Of a stretch of DNA of 64,000 nt, positions 1-11,069 are shown piece by piece. Source of the stretch: Leptoclinus maculatus (lineage: Eukaryota > Chordata > Actinopteri > Perciformes > Stichaeidae). Numbering within the stretch: position 1 is the first letter of the stretch; every line of letters starts with the position of its first letter. The stretch covers positions 302,501-366,500 of the forward strand of contig JAVDOI010000119.1 of the NCBI GenBank assembly GCA_032191485.1, given 5' to 3'. The notes below the pieces were generated by a model. It was not told the origin of the DNA, made no database searches, and was given only the letters and a program-made list of their open reading frames with translations. The position numbers and the translations under genes are program-made.

Positions 1-839
1 TTAAGATAATTCCTGCTTAACGGCGACCCATCTACCTCCCTTTACATATGACACGGCGTGCATTGACCATCATTAGTATCAGGAAAGAGAGCAGAAGACG
101 TCACATTCATAGCTGACGTCCCTTCGTAATATTATTCCAAAAGTGTGGCGTGGCAGCTGCAGATGAAATGTGTTTGCTGCTGTGCTCCTTTCCCTAAATC
201 CCTCACATACATATGCTCCTATTGGGATATTTTAGAAATATGTCACACAAGGACTGATGTGTCTAATCTCTCTCTGCCATATGCCCGTGGCACAAAGCCA
301 AAGCTCCCTAGCTTTTCAAACACATGGATTTGATATGAATTGGGGGGAAAGCATCAGGGGGGACATGTTGTGATATGGATGTTGGATGAAAGGGTTTTGG
401 ATGTGTGAACAAAGTGAGGTCCTCTTTTGTCGATGTCAGGATTTTTGCAATCGACCTGGTCGCTGTTGAACTCCATGAATGAATGACGTGTTTGTTCAGT
501 GTGAGTTTGATCTACAGGACGGGGCGGTTGTGGTTTGTGTGTTTTATTCGTGATTTGATATTTTGAAACAATTTATGTAACATTAACATTTCAGAGGGAA
601 AGACATTAAATAATGTGACAAAAAAAACACTGTTTTTAAATTTTATGGAAAAAGTGAATCATTAGCATATCCATGCTAAACCCACTGATGCAGTGCATTA
701 TGTGTCAACATCATTTGTTTGTTGCTAGCTGAGGTGGGCAGAGCTTGTTGACAGGACCTCATATTTTCCAATTATGCAAAGCATTACAAATTAATTTTGG
801 TTTGATCAAAAACCAAACCTGAATAATCTCTTATCACAA

Positions 840-1180
840 AGACGGTTTGTTTTTCATTCGACTCATTATTAATATTAATATTGCATTATTGCTGGACATT
901 TGGTCTCTCATCCGAGGCTTCATTTATCTCCTCTTTGTCGCCAAGAAACGTGATTCCTTTGATAAGATACAGTGGTATTATTCCGCCCCCGGCGTAATAA
1001 ACTCTATCGGATTCATCACCCTGCCTCTGATTGCCCTTTGTGATAGCGCAATATATTATCCCTTCTGATCCTGTAACCCGAATAAACAATCTGGACGAAT
1101 GTCTGGGCAGCCAATTTGAGGGCATTAATTTTCATTAGAGTAATCAAGCAGCTCCGGGAACAACACCTGTGGCTAAAAGA
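840..1180. promoter_or_regulatory. Candidate conserved non-coding element
   Basis: Repeat-free block with homeodomain-type AT motifs (TTAATATTAATATTG near 868-885, TTAATTTTCATTAG near 1123-1138) set between GC-richer segments. This texture resembles vertebrate intronic enhancers. It is inference only; conservation could not be tested. Confidence 0.3.
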
Positions 1181-1182
1181 CA

Positions 1183-1268
1183 GGGAGGGGGCGGGGGGGG
1201 GGGGGCAGTGTGTGTGTGTGTGTGTGCAGGCAGTAATCATCTGTGTGTGTGTGTGTGTGTGTGTGTGT
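1183..1268. repeat. G-run plus two TG microsatellites
   Basis: A G-rich run (about 13 consecutive G at 1193-1205) is followed by (TG)n at 1209-1226 and 1242-1268, separated by a short unique spacer. Confidence 0.9.
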
Positions 1269-1477
1269 TTCTCATGCTCATTTCAAATGTGTAGCTGGCC
1301 ATACATATTTGACTTATAAACTCCCTGGTTTCATTCTAGAGCACATTATAACCGTCAAATCTCAGAATGACGATTGATACTTGTACCTTCTCTTTTCATG
1401 ATACTGACTCCATTTACCACACGTTGCACACTCATTTTTAATAACAGTTTGTTTTGTTTTTTTAACCTTTTTGTCAG

Positions 1478-1629
1478 TAATGTGACATGGAACAGCTTGG
1501 CCATCCCAGACACCCATTGTTCCCCCGATGGGGAGGGCTACCAGTGCCCTCATGGCTTCAAATGCATGGACCTGGAGGAGCTGGGCCTCAGCCGACAGGA
1601 GCTCGGCTATAGTGGCTTCAATGAACTAG
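1478..1629 (+). CDS. nalcn: nalcn exon w1: domain I extracellular pore turret
   Basis: First coding exon in the window. The acceptor is TTGTCAG|T, and the exon begins with the last base of a serine codon. It encodes the S5-to-pore-loop turret of domain I: an NVT glycosylation sequon (1479-1487), then TWNSLAIPDTHCS and a cysteine-rich stretch ending SGFNEL. This loop is on the outside of the cell and is disulfide-bonded in the family. It ends in phase 1 at CTAG|GTACGA. The next 9 intron bases repeat the start of the following exon. Confidence 0.95.
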
Positions 1630-3044
1630 GTACGAGCTGCACACTTAACACGTTTAATGCATTCAAACACGTGCACATAACTGCCTGATAAGGACTAAAC
1701 GTCCGTGAAGTAATTCACATCAATAAAAGCTTTTGTTTTCACAGTTTATTCCCCTCTTGAAATGTGTCGTATATTCTGTGGAAGAGTGACCCAGTGTGAG
1801 AAAGCGAGAACTAAAGTGCTGCACATACCAGGCACCGGTGTGAAGCAGTGCCATACGGCAGCGTCCTGCATTCTTATCAGCTGAACGGCGCTCAGTTCCA
1901 GTGTCGGTGCACAGTGCAGCGCCCCTGATCTGTAGATAGCCGTGAAGGAGAGCTTCACAGTACACCTCACCTTGATTCAGACATTATAGACTGGAACGTG
2001 ACGCGTTCTGTGCAATTTACAGCCTAAACGTTCTGGTCTATCGACACACTTTATGAATATTAATGTAGCTTTTACTGTGACGCTTAAGTGCCTGACTTTA
2101 TTATTATGTGCGATCCTATTTTTAGGAATGGTTCTCGCCTCCTAAAAGAGTTTATTGAGGATAAAGATGTACTATTCTTATTCACACCCATGCAGAGGGA
2201 ATAAATTGTTCATAAAGATACACTAAAGCCCGTTTCACACTGGACTAAAAACCCAATAACAACCACTAACATCTGGCTTTTGTCTTTTGAGGGAAAGGTT
2301 ACAATCAGTATTTATTGACAGCTCTGTCAGTGATGGGAATCTGACACCCGGTTGGATGCCCTACTTTTCGCGATGCTGTGACGTATGTTGAAGTGAATAT
2401 ATAATATATAACCAACAGGGATTTGGACAGTTATTATAATTATTAAAAAATGAAGCTCTACTCATAGATATCCAGTCATTTTACCTCGCTGATCATGGAA
2501 ACAGCCTTTATTCAAACAAAATAAAACTAATCAGAAGCCGTCTTTGTTCTTTACACTGTTCCAACTATCACCAACTCTGGTTTAGTCGAACTAAAGACAT
2601 AATTCGTCGAGTTGACTTGCAAAGAAACAGAAGAAAGAAACACATTTTATTCAAACTCGACAGAGACAAAAGAAACTCACAGGATCTAGGTTAATAAGAT
2701 ATATCTGACCAGTTTAGTTGCTGACGTGCGTTAACGATGATCTCATCGGATTAATGAGCCTGTGTCTGTCAGTTGGAATCTAAGGTCTTGTCATTATAAA
2801 GAAGGGAGGATACCGGCATGCTGTGTTTTTCACGGGCTGTCAGAACCTACTTTCATGTTATAGAGACTCAAGGTATTGTCTTTTTTGAAAGGCTTAGTTT
2901 GAGGGGAGCCATGATAATTGGGGCGAAGCTCACAGACATCGTCGCGTTAAGCGAAAGGCCGACACTGACACTTGTTTCAATAACAACCTCTGCTTTTCAC
3001 CTGACTGTACACCTCTCCGCCTCCTCTGTCTGTCTTTGTTCTAG
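1630..3044 (+). other. Intron w1-w2
   Basis: 1.4 kb with no recognised gene or element. It contains ordinary AT-rich sequence with a short TATA-like run near 2398-2412. The intron is bounded by the same 12-mer, CTAGGTACGAGC, at both junctions (1626-1637 and 3041-3052). Confidence 0.75.
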
Positions 3045-3187
3045 GTACGAGCATCTTTACCGTGTATGAGGCGGCATCACAGGAGGGTTGGGTGTTCCTC
3101 ATGTACAGAGCCATCGACAGTTTCCCGCGCTGGCGCTCGTACTTCTACTTCATAACTCTCATTTTCTTCTTGGCATGGCTTGTCAAG
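3045..3187 (+). CDS. nalcn: nalcn exon w2: domain I pore loop and start of S6
   Basis: Encodes TSIFTVYEAASQEGWVFLMY followed by a hydrophobic segment (YFYFITLIFFLAWLVK), the start of S6. The glutamate of QEGW (3083-3085) is the domain I residue of the EEKE selectivity filter. Acceptor TTCTAG; donor AAG|GTTAGA after a complete lysine codon. Confidence 0.97.
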
Positions 3188-3501
3188 GTTAGAGCCAGTC
3201 TCTCTCTACACTGCACTTTTCATAATGCTTTGGGCTCCCGTGGCGCGGAAGCATGGGAGAGCTGAACACCGAAAGGTTTCGGTTAATTGACATAACCTAA
3301 TCTTTCCCCTGCAGACCCAACCATTTCCCCTTGTTAGTAGAATGTTCTCTGGCTAATGAGAGAAGGAATATCCCGTCACAGTTAGTTCAAGGAAGTCGAG
3401 AGACGGACCTGCCCTTTGCCATTTTATTTTTAATCGCCACAACGGCCCCTTCCCCTCTCACCGTCTCTGTTTCACTCCCTCTCTGTCTCTCCCCTTCACA
3501 G
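3188..3501 (+). other. Intron w2-w3
   Basis: 314 bp, with a CT-rich second half forming a long polypyrimidine tract before CTTCACAG. No other feature seen. Confidence 0.85.
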
Positions 3502-3606
3502 AACGTGTTCATTGCAGTCATCATCGAGACATTTGCCGAGATAAGAGTGCAATTTCAGCAGATGTGGGGGTCAAGGAGCAGTACCACCTCCACGGCTTCA
3601 ACACAG
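3502..3606 (+). CDS. nalcn: nalcn exon w3: end of domain I S6 and start of I-II linker
   Basis: 35 codons, phase 0 at both ends. NVFIAVIIETFAEI completes the domain I S6 gate region; RVQFQQMWGSRSSTTSTAST begins the cytoplasmic I-II linker. Donor CAG|GTACAA. Confidence 0.96.
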
Positions 3607-4189
3607 GTACAACTCTCACACTCCACTTTGTCTGACCTCATTCTAAACATTTCCTTCAACTCCGGCTTTCTTTAAAGCTGGTCATATTGGGACAGAGTGC
3701 GAATAAAGAAACTGTCCATTCATCAGAGTTCAGCTCATCAAAGTTGCATGAATCAAAGGAATGAGACCAAATGCATTTTGACAGGAGTGGCTTTCTTCAG
3801 GGTTACCAGAGTGCACGGTCATCAATAAATGCCTCCACTTCCGTTGGCAGCCGAAGGGTGCTACACATCTGTTTTGGTGCTAGTGGGTAGAGAGTGTCTG
3901 CTTTGGCGACTTCAGGATAGCATCTGTAAATTCCGCTGGCTTCATCAGACCTTTACCATCGGCTTAGTTTGAAATAGTTGTGATTTAGAGTTGGCACCTC
4001 CAAGTCTGAGGCTCGTGGTATTCTGTCTGTAAATGGTGAATTGCCCTCCTTTTGGCTGGAATCAAGTTACTTACATGAGTGAAGGAGTTCACACACACAG
4101 GGCTTTGTTCTCAAGTAAGGGTCAGATATGAAAAACCAAAGGCAAAAGACCGACAAGCAAATTAGTGCATCGCCAACGGTACCAAGCTG

Positions 4190-4560
4190 TCATGGTAAAG
4201 AGCGAGCTGAGCCTGAGGGGTAAGCTCTTGATTTACCAGTCAGTGGATGTTCCAAAGGCCAAGAGGTTTGGGAGGTTGACTGAATTCATGATCAATAGTG
4301 CAAGTGGCCAGAAATGGTTTGTATCACAGGACGTCTGGTGTCACCCCGAGGGCCTTGGTAGGGAGGTTGGTTCTCCGGAAAGAGCTTGGAGAAGAATCGC
4401 TTCTCCTCGTTAAAAGGAACCCTCTCGGGTAGTCTGGGGCATCTGATCGGGACGCTTCCTAGACACGACCCTTTGGAGGAATGCTGGGCATGTCAAACTG
4501 GAAGAAGAACAGAACATACTAGAAGATATGGCTGTGGAGAAGGACACCTGTGCTACCTGG
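4190..4560 (+). mobile_element. LINE reverse-transcriptase 3' remnant
   Basis: Decayed copy of the C-terminal part of a fish non-LTR retrotransposon ORF. The forward frame reads ELSLRGKLLIYQSVDVP, close to the usual ELSLKAKLSIYRSIYVP. Further on come the SRVQA-like, 'REELG...LLLR' and 'LGHLIGTLPRHDP'-type blocks of the same ORF, now out of frame. It is a dead fragment lying sense to nalcn. I do not assign the clade. Confidence 0.65.
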
Positions 4561-4664
4561 CTTAGCCTTATTTTGCCCAGCCTCATGCGGCCTTATATGA
4601 TTCACTTTTGTAGCAGTGGCGATTCTTCAAAAAGACTTTGCATTAGTTTATCTGCTTCTTTTTT

Positions 4665-4795
4665 AAGACCATGAACCGCAATATACCTGGTTTCGATCCG
4701 GCTGGAGATCTTTTTTGCATCTTTCTCCCTCATTTCCTGTCATCTCTCCTCTCTTGCTATTTAATTAAGGCACAAAAAGCCACTTCCAAATAATT
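4665..4795 (+). mobile_element. tRNA-derived SINE fragment
   Basis: A box-B-like GGTTTCGATCC at 4689-4699 is followed by the CT-rich body and the 'AAGGCACAAAAAGCC' tail seen in widespread fish SINEs. Box A is degraded, so this is not a functional tRNA. Confidence 0.6.
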
Positions 4796-5784
4796 TGATA
4801 AAACGAGATAGATAAGATTGCAAATGTTAGACTGTTAATAAATCAACATGAACCACTAAGCGAGTGACAACCCCCGAGTTTACGTAAGCAACTTTGGCAA
4901 ATACTATGAAAGACATTTGTCTTCAAAGAGATTCATCAGATTTATTTTGAAGAAGTACTTTTTACAGCATGTTATTTAGTCCGATATCAGGCCAAGATGG
5001 ATATACACTAGAGAGAGATAATGGGGAATACTGACAGTCGTTACGGCCTGAAAATACATTCAAGGTCATAAAGAAGTGATTTGAGGGAAAAGTAATGATG
5101 ATGAAATATGTTTGACAGTTTTTGGGGGTTTAATTCTATATATGCCCGTAGATTTCTCCCATCATTCAGTCCAGACAGCGTTCAGTTCAGAAGTAAAACA
5201 GTTAGCTGTCTTCACAATCCCTCTCCGGTATGATCGGGGCTTTGATTAATGCTCATTTCTTTCTTGAAGCAACAGGCATCTGATTGCGTCCTCCAAGCTT
5301 ACAGTAGGCTATGGGTTAGGGTTTGAAGCAGTGAAAATCAAGAGAGTGGGAGAAATGACTTTGTTAAAGGTTTGTTTTATGATTACATTACAAGTGAAAA
5401 CTGACGATGAAGAGGCAGAAAATCAGAGATGTTACTTGTTTAGACAGAACATATAGAACGCTACATAAGGTGTAGATATAGCAGCAGCCAATTAAAAAGC
5501 TAAAAAATGCAACAATAAATAATGAATATTGTGGATAGATGCATGGATATGCATTTGTATTTAGCAGATATTTTGATTGAAAAGAGAAGCTATAGCTGGT
5601 CTTTCACTACAGCACATCTGAAATGATACATTTGGATTAGTTAAGAATCCAAATCCCCTTTTAAACATGTGGCGGTGTTTATTTCATTGTAATGAAGTTG
5701 GCCTGTCAAGCAGTGAACTGTGTTCAGTGCTGTTCTTTATTAAAACTGATACATCTCGGAAAGTCACGACACGAGAACCTCGGT

Positions 5785-6250
5785 TCTTTCGATCATGATG
5801 GCAAACAGGCTGGTGCCACCGGCGTGTTTATACCGCAACGACCTTGAAAACAATTAGCCTTTCTTTCCATTATCCAAATTAATTGTTATCACATCGTCAT
5901 GCCCCAATCTTTATCTTAGAGGGGGGAAAACTAATTAGCTGTGGCGTAACACTTAACTGTCAATCACAGAGACTGAAACAATGAGCTGCCTTCCTCATGC
6001 TCCTGGGAGACACAACCCATGCCACAACCCCCATTCCTTGACTTTGCCAGATTATTTTTGGTCTTTTAATAGAGATTAGGCTGTAATTTGTTGATGAAAT
6101 AACAATGGATAAATCCATTGTTATTTTTTTGTCCCATATTTAAATGAGTGGAGTTGTAATTAAGGGCTGAACTTGAAGTTGAATTACATTGAAGTCTAAT
6201 TTGGCTCATCTGAAGTTGAATTATACCAAGCTCTGTGTTTGGCATCGAGC
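5785..6250. promoter_or_regulatory. Candidate regulatory block rich in TAATT motifs
   Basis: Repeat-free sequence dense in ATTA/TAATT homeodomain-type cores (for example ACAATTAGCC near 5851, AAATTAATTGTTATC near 5876, AAACTAATTAGCTG near 5928) and including the 13-bp inverted repeat at 6097-6126. Suggestive of an intronic enhancer; conservation untested. Confidence 0.3.
6097..6126. repeat. Perfect 13-bp inverted repeat with paired SOX-type sites
   Basis: AAATAACAATGGA at 6097-6109 and its exact reverse complement TCCATTGTTATTT at 6114-6126 are separated by TAAA. Each arm contains an ACAATGG SOX consensus, in opposite orientations. Confidence 0.85.
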
Positions 6251-6589
6251 TTGTAGAATGTATTCTCTTTGCCATGTGAACTAAATGCAAAGCTATAGAT
6301 TGGGGCACCACAGTCTTGCCAGGCTGTGATAAAGGGGGGGGGAAGGGGTACAGAATGTAATTAAAGAGTAGATTGACAGATTGATGAATGAGGCAGAATG
6401 ACTGAAGGATTTGTTTGTTGCACCTTCAAATTTGAATTAGTTCTCAGCTTCATGGATGTCGGTCTCGCCAATTTGTCAATTATATTTAAAAGTTCTGCTC
6501 TGTGGCTTCTAACAACCCATTCACAGAATATAGCATCGATCGGGGACTATTCAATACAATCTGGATTATAATAGTAAAGTAATTGCTGT

Positions 6590-7165
6590 CAGGTTGGTCG
6601 GTCCTCCACTTTGGTCCAGACTGAAATATCTTAACAAATATTGGATGGATTGCCATTTTGTACAGACGTTCATTGTCCTCAAAGGATGGATCCTACTGAC
6701 TTCATAGCCCCTGGCTTTTCCTTCAGGGCCAACGGCAGGTCAAAGATTTTACTCTTCTGGTAAAATATCTCAACATCTACTGTACAGATTGGAACACAAT
6801 TTGGTACAGACATTCATTGTCCCCAGATGATGAATCCTAATGGTTTGGAGAATCCCACCATGAGGTTGACATGTTACTTTGAATGAAACGTTTCAACAGC
6901 TGTTTGATGGAATGGATGCAATTCAACCAATGCCTTAATTCATGACAAAATACCATACCTAATCATTTTGTGCCAGTTGCAAATGCTAGCATGCTAACAT
7001 GCTAAACTAAGATGGCGACGATGATAAGTATGTAGTTCAATGTTGTCACTGTCTATTTTGAACGCGTTAGTGTGCCGACGTTAGCATTCAGCTCATGGCA
7101 CCACTGAGCCCCTCGCACAGCGGTGTAGACTGTTCTCATTGTGTTATATGGTTGAGAAGATTCAG
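6590..7165 (+). mobile_element. Abundant fish interspersed repeat
   Basis: Contains the recurring phrases 'tattggatggattgcca', 'gtacagac(g/a)ttcattgtcc', 'ggtcaaagatttta' and 'gctagcatgctaacatgct', repeated in internal near-copies. This matches a dispersed repeat I know from many percomorph genomes. Class not assigned; no coding capacity. Confidence 0.6.
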
Positions 7166-7454
7166 TCCTTACGGCAAAGCTAGGCCCCTAACTGACACTC
7201 ATCCGCCAAGTTAACAGAGTATGAGATGAATGACATGGCATTTTTGGATCCAGTTGTCACGATCGTGCTTATTGCTAAGATGTTGACTTTGTCTTCAAGG
7301 AGGATGGTATTCGTGAGTGAACCAGCTGTCTTGTGAGCCTGACAGTCTCTGCTGTGACACTGGTTTGTTTTTATTTCTGTCCTTAGGCCCACATACTGTA
7401 TTTAGCAGCTCTGTCATGCTGCTTTTGTATGATGCCTTTTTTTTGTGGCCACAG

Positions 7455-7517
7455 ATGTTTTATGAAGATGTAGCCAAAGGGTGGACGTGTGCATATGAGT
7501 TTTGGCCAGTCCCTTGA
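7455..7517 (+). pseudogene. Diverged duplicate of exon w4 (candidate poison or relic exon)
   Basis: After a GTGGCCACAG acceptor the frame reads MFYEDVAKGWTCAYEFWPVP and then TGA at 7515-7517. The first ten residues align with MFHEDAAGGW of exon w4, whose acceptor is GTGCCACAG. In the first 30 bases 21 match, and all but one of the differences are transitions. Upstream of both acceptors is a related TCATG...CTTTTG / TCATG...CCTTGTG stretch. I infer a tandem exon duplication. Because of the stop, inclusion would truncate the channel in the I-II linker, unless a weak internal GT is used as donor. Confidence 0.6.
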
Positions 7518-7585
7518 ATAGTGTCCAGTTTTTTTTGGGGGGTTGTGTGTGTTTCAGTCCCTCATGTGCTGTCCTTGTGCCACAG

Positions 7586-7672
7586 ATGTTCCATGAAGAC
7601 GCTGCTGGGGGGTGGCAGCTTGTAGCTGTGGACGTCAACAAACCTCATGGCCGAGCGCCCGCCTGCCTCCAG
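7586..7672 (+). CDS. nalcn: nalcn exon w4: I-II linker
   Basis: 29 codons, phase 0 at both ends, from MFHEDAAGGWQLVAVDVNKP to APACLQ; nearly identical to the mammalian linker as I remember it. Acceptor GTGCCACAG; donor CAG|GTAAAC. A diverged copy lies 131 bp upstream. Confidence 0.97.
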
Positions 7673-9121
7673 GTAAACCCACACATAATTAATATGCTGC
7701 TGCTGCTGCTGCTGTAGAGGGTTTCACATAATTCAGCTTATGTTAAAGCTCACGCCTGAACATACATAAAATCTGACTTTGTGTGTGCTGAACCTTCTAT
7801 TATTTAAACGTCTCTCTTAATGTTTGTATTGCTTGGTATTGATGGAGAATCAGTAGACCTCATCCATTTAACAAGTGCCACAGTGGTGTGCGGTATCACC
7901 TCATTGTTTCCCACGTTTGTCTGAGTCTTCAATGGCCGCGTCAAACGGCCAAATGATGGGATTTTGAACGAGGGGAGGCTCGTGTTTGATGTGTAGAGCT
8001 AATGACGTTGGTCTGGCGACAGATGCGTTTTTAAATGATGTCTACGCGATGGACGCCTCCGTCGCCTGGTGGTCGGTGTGATCCAAATGGTTGGGCTTTA
8101 AAGATAAGCCGAAAGCAGCGGGCGTTACTCGCAGCTGGCCCACTGTTGATAGCGGTGAGGTGTAAAAAGGCTGGGTCCTCGCTGTGAGATAGTGCCGACA
8201 GCGTCTACGGGCTATGAGAGGGAGAGGAGAGCTGTCAACGAACCCCTCGTGGTGAAAATGCTGTTCCAGAGGTGAGCATGAAGGAGGCGCACACACAAAC
8301 GAAGACGAGGGCACATATAGGAACAGAGAAAAGGGCAGTAAAGAAGAAGGGAACAGGAAGAACGTGAAATATGCAGTATTCCCATTAAAGCAGCACGTAC
8401 CCCAGAGCCTCATCATCAGTTGGAGGGAAGATCTAGACAACCGGAGGGATAAACATGGCTGACGTCCCTCTGAGCCCTGTGCTCCGTTACAGGGAACCCA
8501 AAAGCTGCTTCATCGGCCTCATTCGCTCAAACCAAGGTAGCTACTACTGTCTTCTCGTGCCAACAAGAAGAAGACCGCTTCTAACGGTCAAATGAAAGGG
8601 TTAACAGATTGACAGAGGGAGTCATTAGGGCGTGTTCAGGCCGACAGAGGCGCTGTGTCAAAAAGATGAAGCTTCCGTGTCAACGAGACTGAGGCTTTCC
8701 ACAGAAAACAGTGAGGGGCTGATATTTGACATCATATAGCTCCACACTTCATTACCTTACGCATATGTTCAAGTGCACATTCCTGGTGATTTACTTCATA
8801 ATGCTACTGTTTGCCTTGCAGTCGTGGAGAAGGAGGAATGATAGCTTTACAGTAGAATCTGCTACTAAAAGGTTTTTGGCCTTTGAACTCACAGGTTATG
8901 AATCAAACTATACTTCCTGCTTTCACCTGTAGCTATACACCCACACTGAGGCAGACCTTTCCATGGTTGCTTTTAACTGGTTGTGAAATGTAATACAGAT
9001 GCCTCTATATGACCTACATCAGTAAACAAGACCATCATAGAGAAGATTCGCTTTTTAGATTGATTATTTTGAATGCTTGGCAGCAGTGCAACCAGGTCGA
9101 ACTCCACGCAATTTCAGATGA

Positions 9122-9468
9122 AATCATGCAGGTTCCACAGAGACTCCTTCAACCCAGACCTCCAGCGGGGCCTCCAGCGGGGCCTCCAGCGCGGCCTCCG
9201 GCAGCAACCAGCCCGCCTCAGACCGACCTGCCCGCCTCAGGAAGCTTCAGCAGGAGAAAGACAGCTCAGCATCCAGCAGAAGTGTCTTCTCCTCCAGCCA
9301 GGATTAGGGCGTCGCCTTGCTGCTCCGCCGGTTCCGTCGGTTAGCACCAAACCCCGACACCACGATGCTGGAGACCCAGGCCGTACTGCTGGGCCCGCTG
9401 GATGGGAAGGGAGAACCAGAACCAGGACTGCCCGTAGCAGACTGTCAGACCCCTGCTGCAGTTAAATG
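9122..9468 (+). pseudogene. GC-rich coding-like block, source unknown
   Basis: A markedly GC-rich island in AT-rich intron. One frame reads through a Ser/Ala-rich stretch (SSGASSGASSAASGSNQP), then ARLRKLQQEKDSS and SSRSVFSSSQD, meets TAG (9294-9306 area), and continues to MLETQAVLLGPLDGKGEPEP and a terminal stop near 9466. The frame is bounded upstream by TGA. The composition looks like real protein sequence rather than random translation. It could be a decayed retrocopy, an exon of an unannotated transcript, or chance. I do not recognise the parent gene. Confidence 0.35.
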
Positions 9469-11069
9469 AGAGGTTTTCTAAAGGGAGTCTGGTGCTCGGA
9501 AACACTACCACTTTCGTCCACGGGGACCTCCAAAATCAACATCAAATGAAAGTTCCTTGTGGTAACTTTAAGTCAGAACACCAGCTTAAGCACGCAGACT
9601 CCGTGGGGCCGACGACCTGTGAGACGGACCGAGTTACGCAGCGTTTGAGCTGGTCAGAGTGCAGAGCAGCTCACGCCTCCATCACATGGAGTGGTTGGGC
9701 TCTGGGTCTCCTGTCAAAGAGAGCCTGACGCATAAAAAGCACCGTAGAAAAGAGAGAAGCGTACAGAGGCGTTATGATCTCATCAGTCTTTCTTCATATT
9801 CATACCAGGAGAGTAAATATCGTAGTGGAACCAGGGTTACATAAGACATTTATGCTAATGTCTGTCTGTGATGCAAGGTCAGGTTGGAGAGAGGTATGTA
9901 AATGGAGAAAGAACAGGGCCAGAGTGGTTTCTCAGCAGCAGGTCTTTGTATTGCAGTGGGTGTGTGGAGCCTTCATTCAGCGTGGCTCTAGCAGACCTTG
10001 TAGTCAAGCACCTAGACATCATGTTAACCACAGCTGTGTGCAGACTTTCATAGCAATAGCTCTGCAGTGATGTCAGAAATCTATAAGGAAGATTTATTTC
10101 CTCATTATTTCACTGATTTTTTCTGATGCATTAATTATGTAGATAATCAATTCAATTGTTAATCCTACTGCTATTCTTCATTGTCCACCACAGAATCCAT
10201 ATCACCATGAATAGATGTATGATCATCTAGAGGAATACGCATAATGCCTTGATTATATGATGGATGTTGTGATTTGCACTTCTAAACTCTGTTATCATGC
10301 AGTGCTCCTCTACAAGTGTAACCCTTCTTTTAAACCAACTCTTTCCACCCATTAAAGTGATAGTCTGCATAGTAGACTTTATTTAGTCTCAGCATTAAGT
10401 AGAGTCGAGAGGCTTAAATGTTTGCTGTGCTTAGTGTTGAAAGTTGAAAGTTGCATTCATGTCAATTACAATGAATTCCAAGAAGTAAAACACGTTCATA
10501 GTGTTTGATTCGTTGTTATGTTGTTTCGAGGTTTCCCTGCAAGCAGGAGCCGCTCTATGCATGAGCTACAAATACAAGTAGTATGTTGTATTGTGATATA
10601 TCTTTGAAGGACTTTGGTAAAAATGTGAGTATTGTGAACAGAATGAACAGGCACACGGGCAGCAGAGTACCAGATTGTGCAGCAAACAGTTTCCGTGAAT
10701 GTTTTTTCGTCATTGAAAACGATTGGAATCCATACAAATATCCAAACATTTAACAGCCAGCTTTCAAGTTTACAGACGAAGAATGTTGGACTCTTAAATC
10801 CAGATTTCAGAAGTCAATCCGTTGTGTTCAGATGCCAGTCATGCACTGACAGCATTTCGTGGAATCTCAAGCCATCAAAGCACTCTGAAAGTGTTTTGAT
10901 GTTTCTGACGGTGTCGGAGGAAACCACAAGATCTAACCCAGCTGTTCAAACCAAACCACAAAGACCTCTCCACAGAGAAGACAGGGCTGCAGCGTAACAA
11001 ACGTGTTGCTGAGGGAGATACAAGCAGAGATGGTTGATATTGACGACAAAGTGGACGGACGACGCCGTG

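Larger units (their letters stand above)
1..1477 (+). other. Upstream nalcn intron (3' part)
   Basis: Non-coding sequence ending in a T-rich tract and a TTGTCAG acceptor at 1471-1477. It holds a candidate conserved block (840-1180) and G-run/TG microsatellites (1183-1268). I recognise nothing in 1-840. Confidence 0.8.
3607..7585 (+). other. Intron w3-w4
   Basis: 4.0 kb. It holds a LINE fragment, a SINE fragment, candidate regulatory blocks, a perfect hairpin, a fish interspersed repeat and a diverged copy of exon w4, each listed separately. The rest (3607-4190, 4800-5780, 6250-6590) shows nothing recognisable. Confidence 0.75.

Noticed and set aside
4685..4700. tRNA-like B box
   Set aside because: No A box or cloverleaf; it belongs to a SINE fragment, not a tRNA gene.
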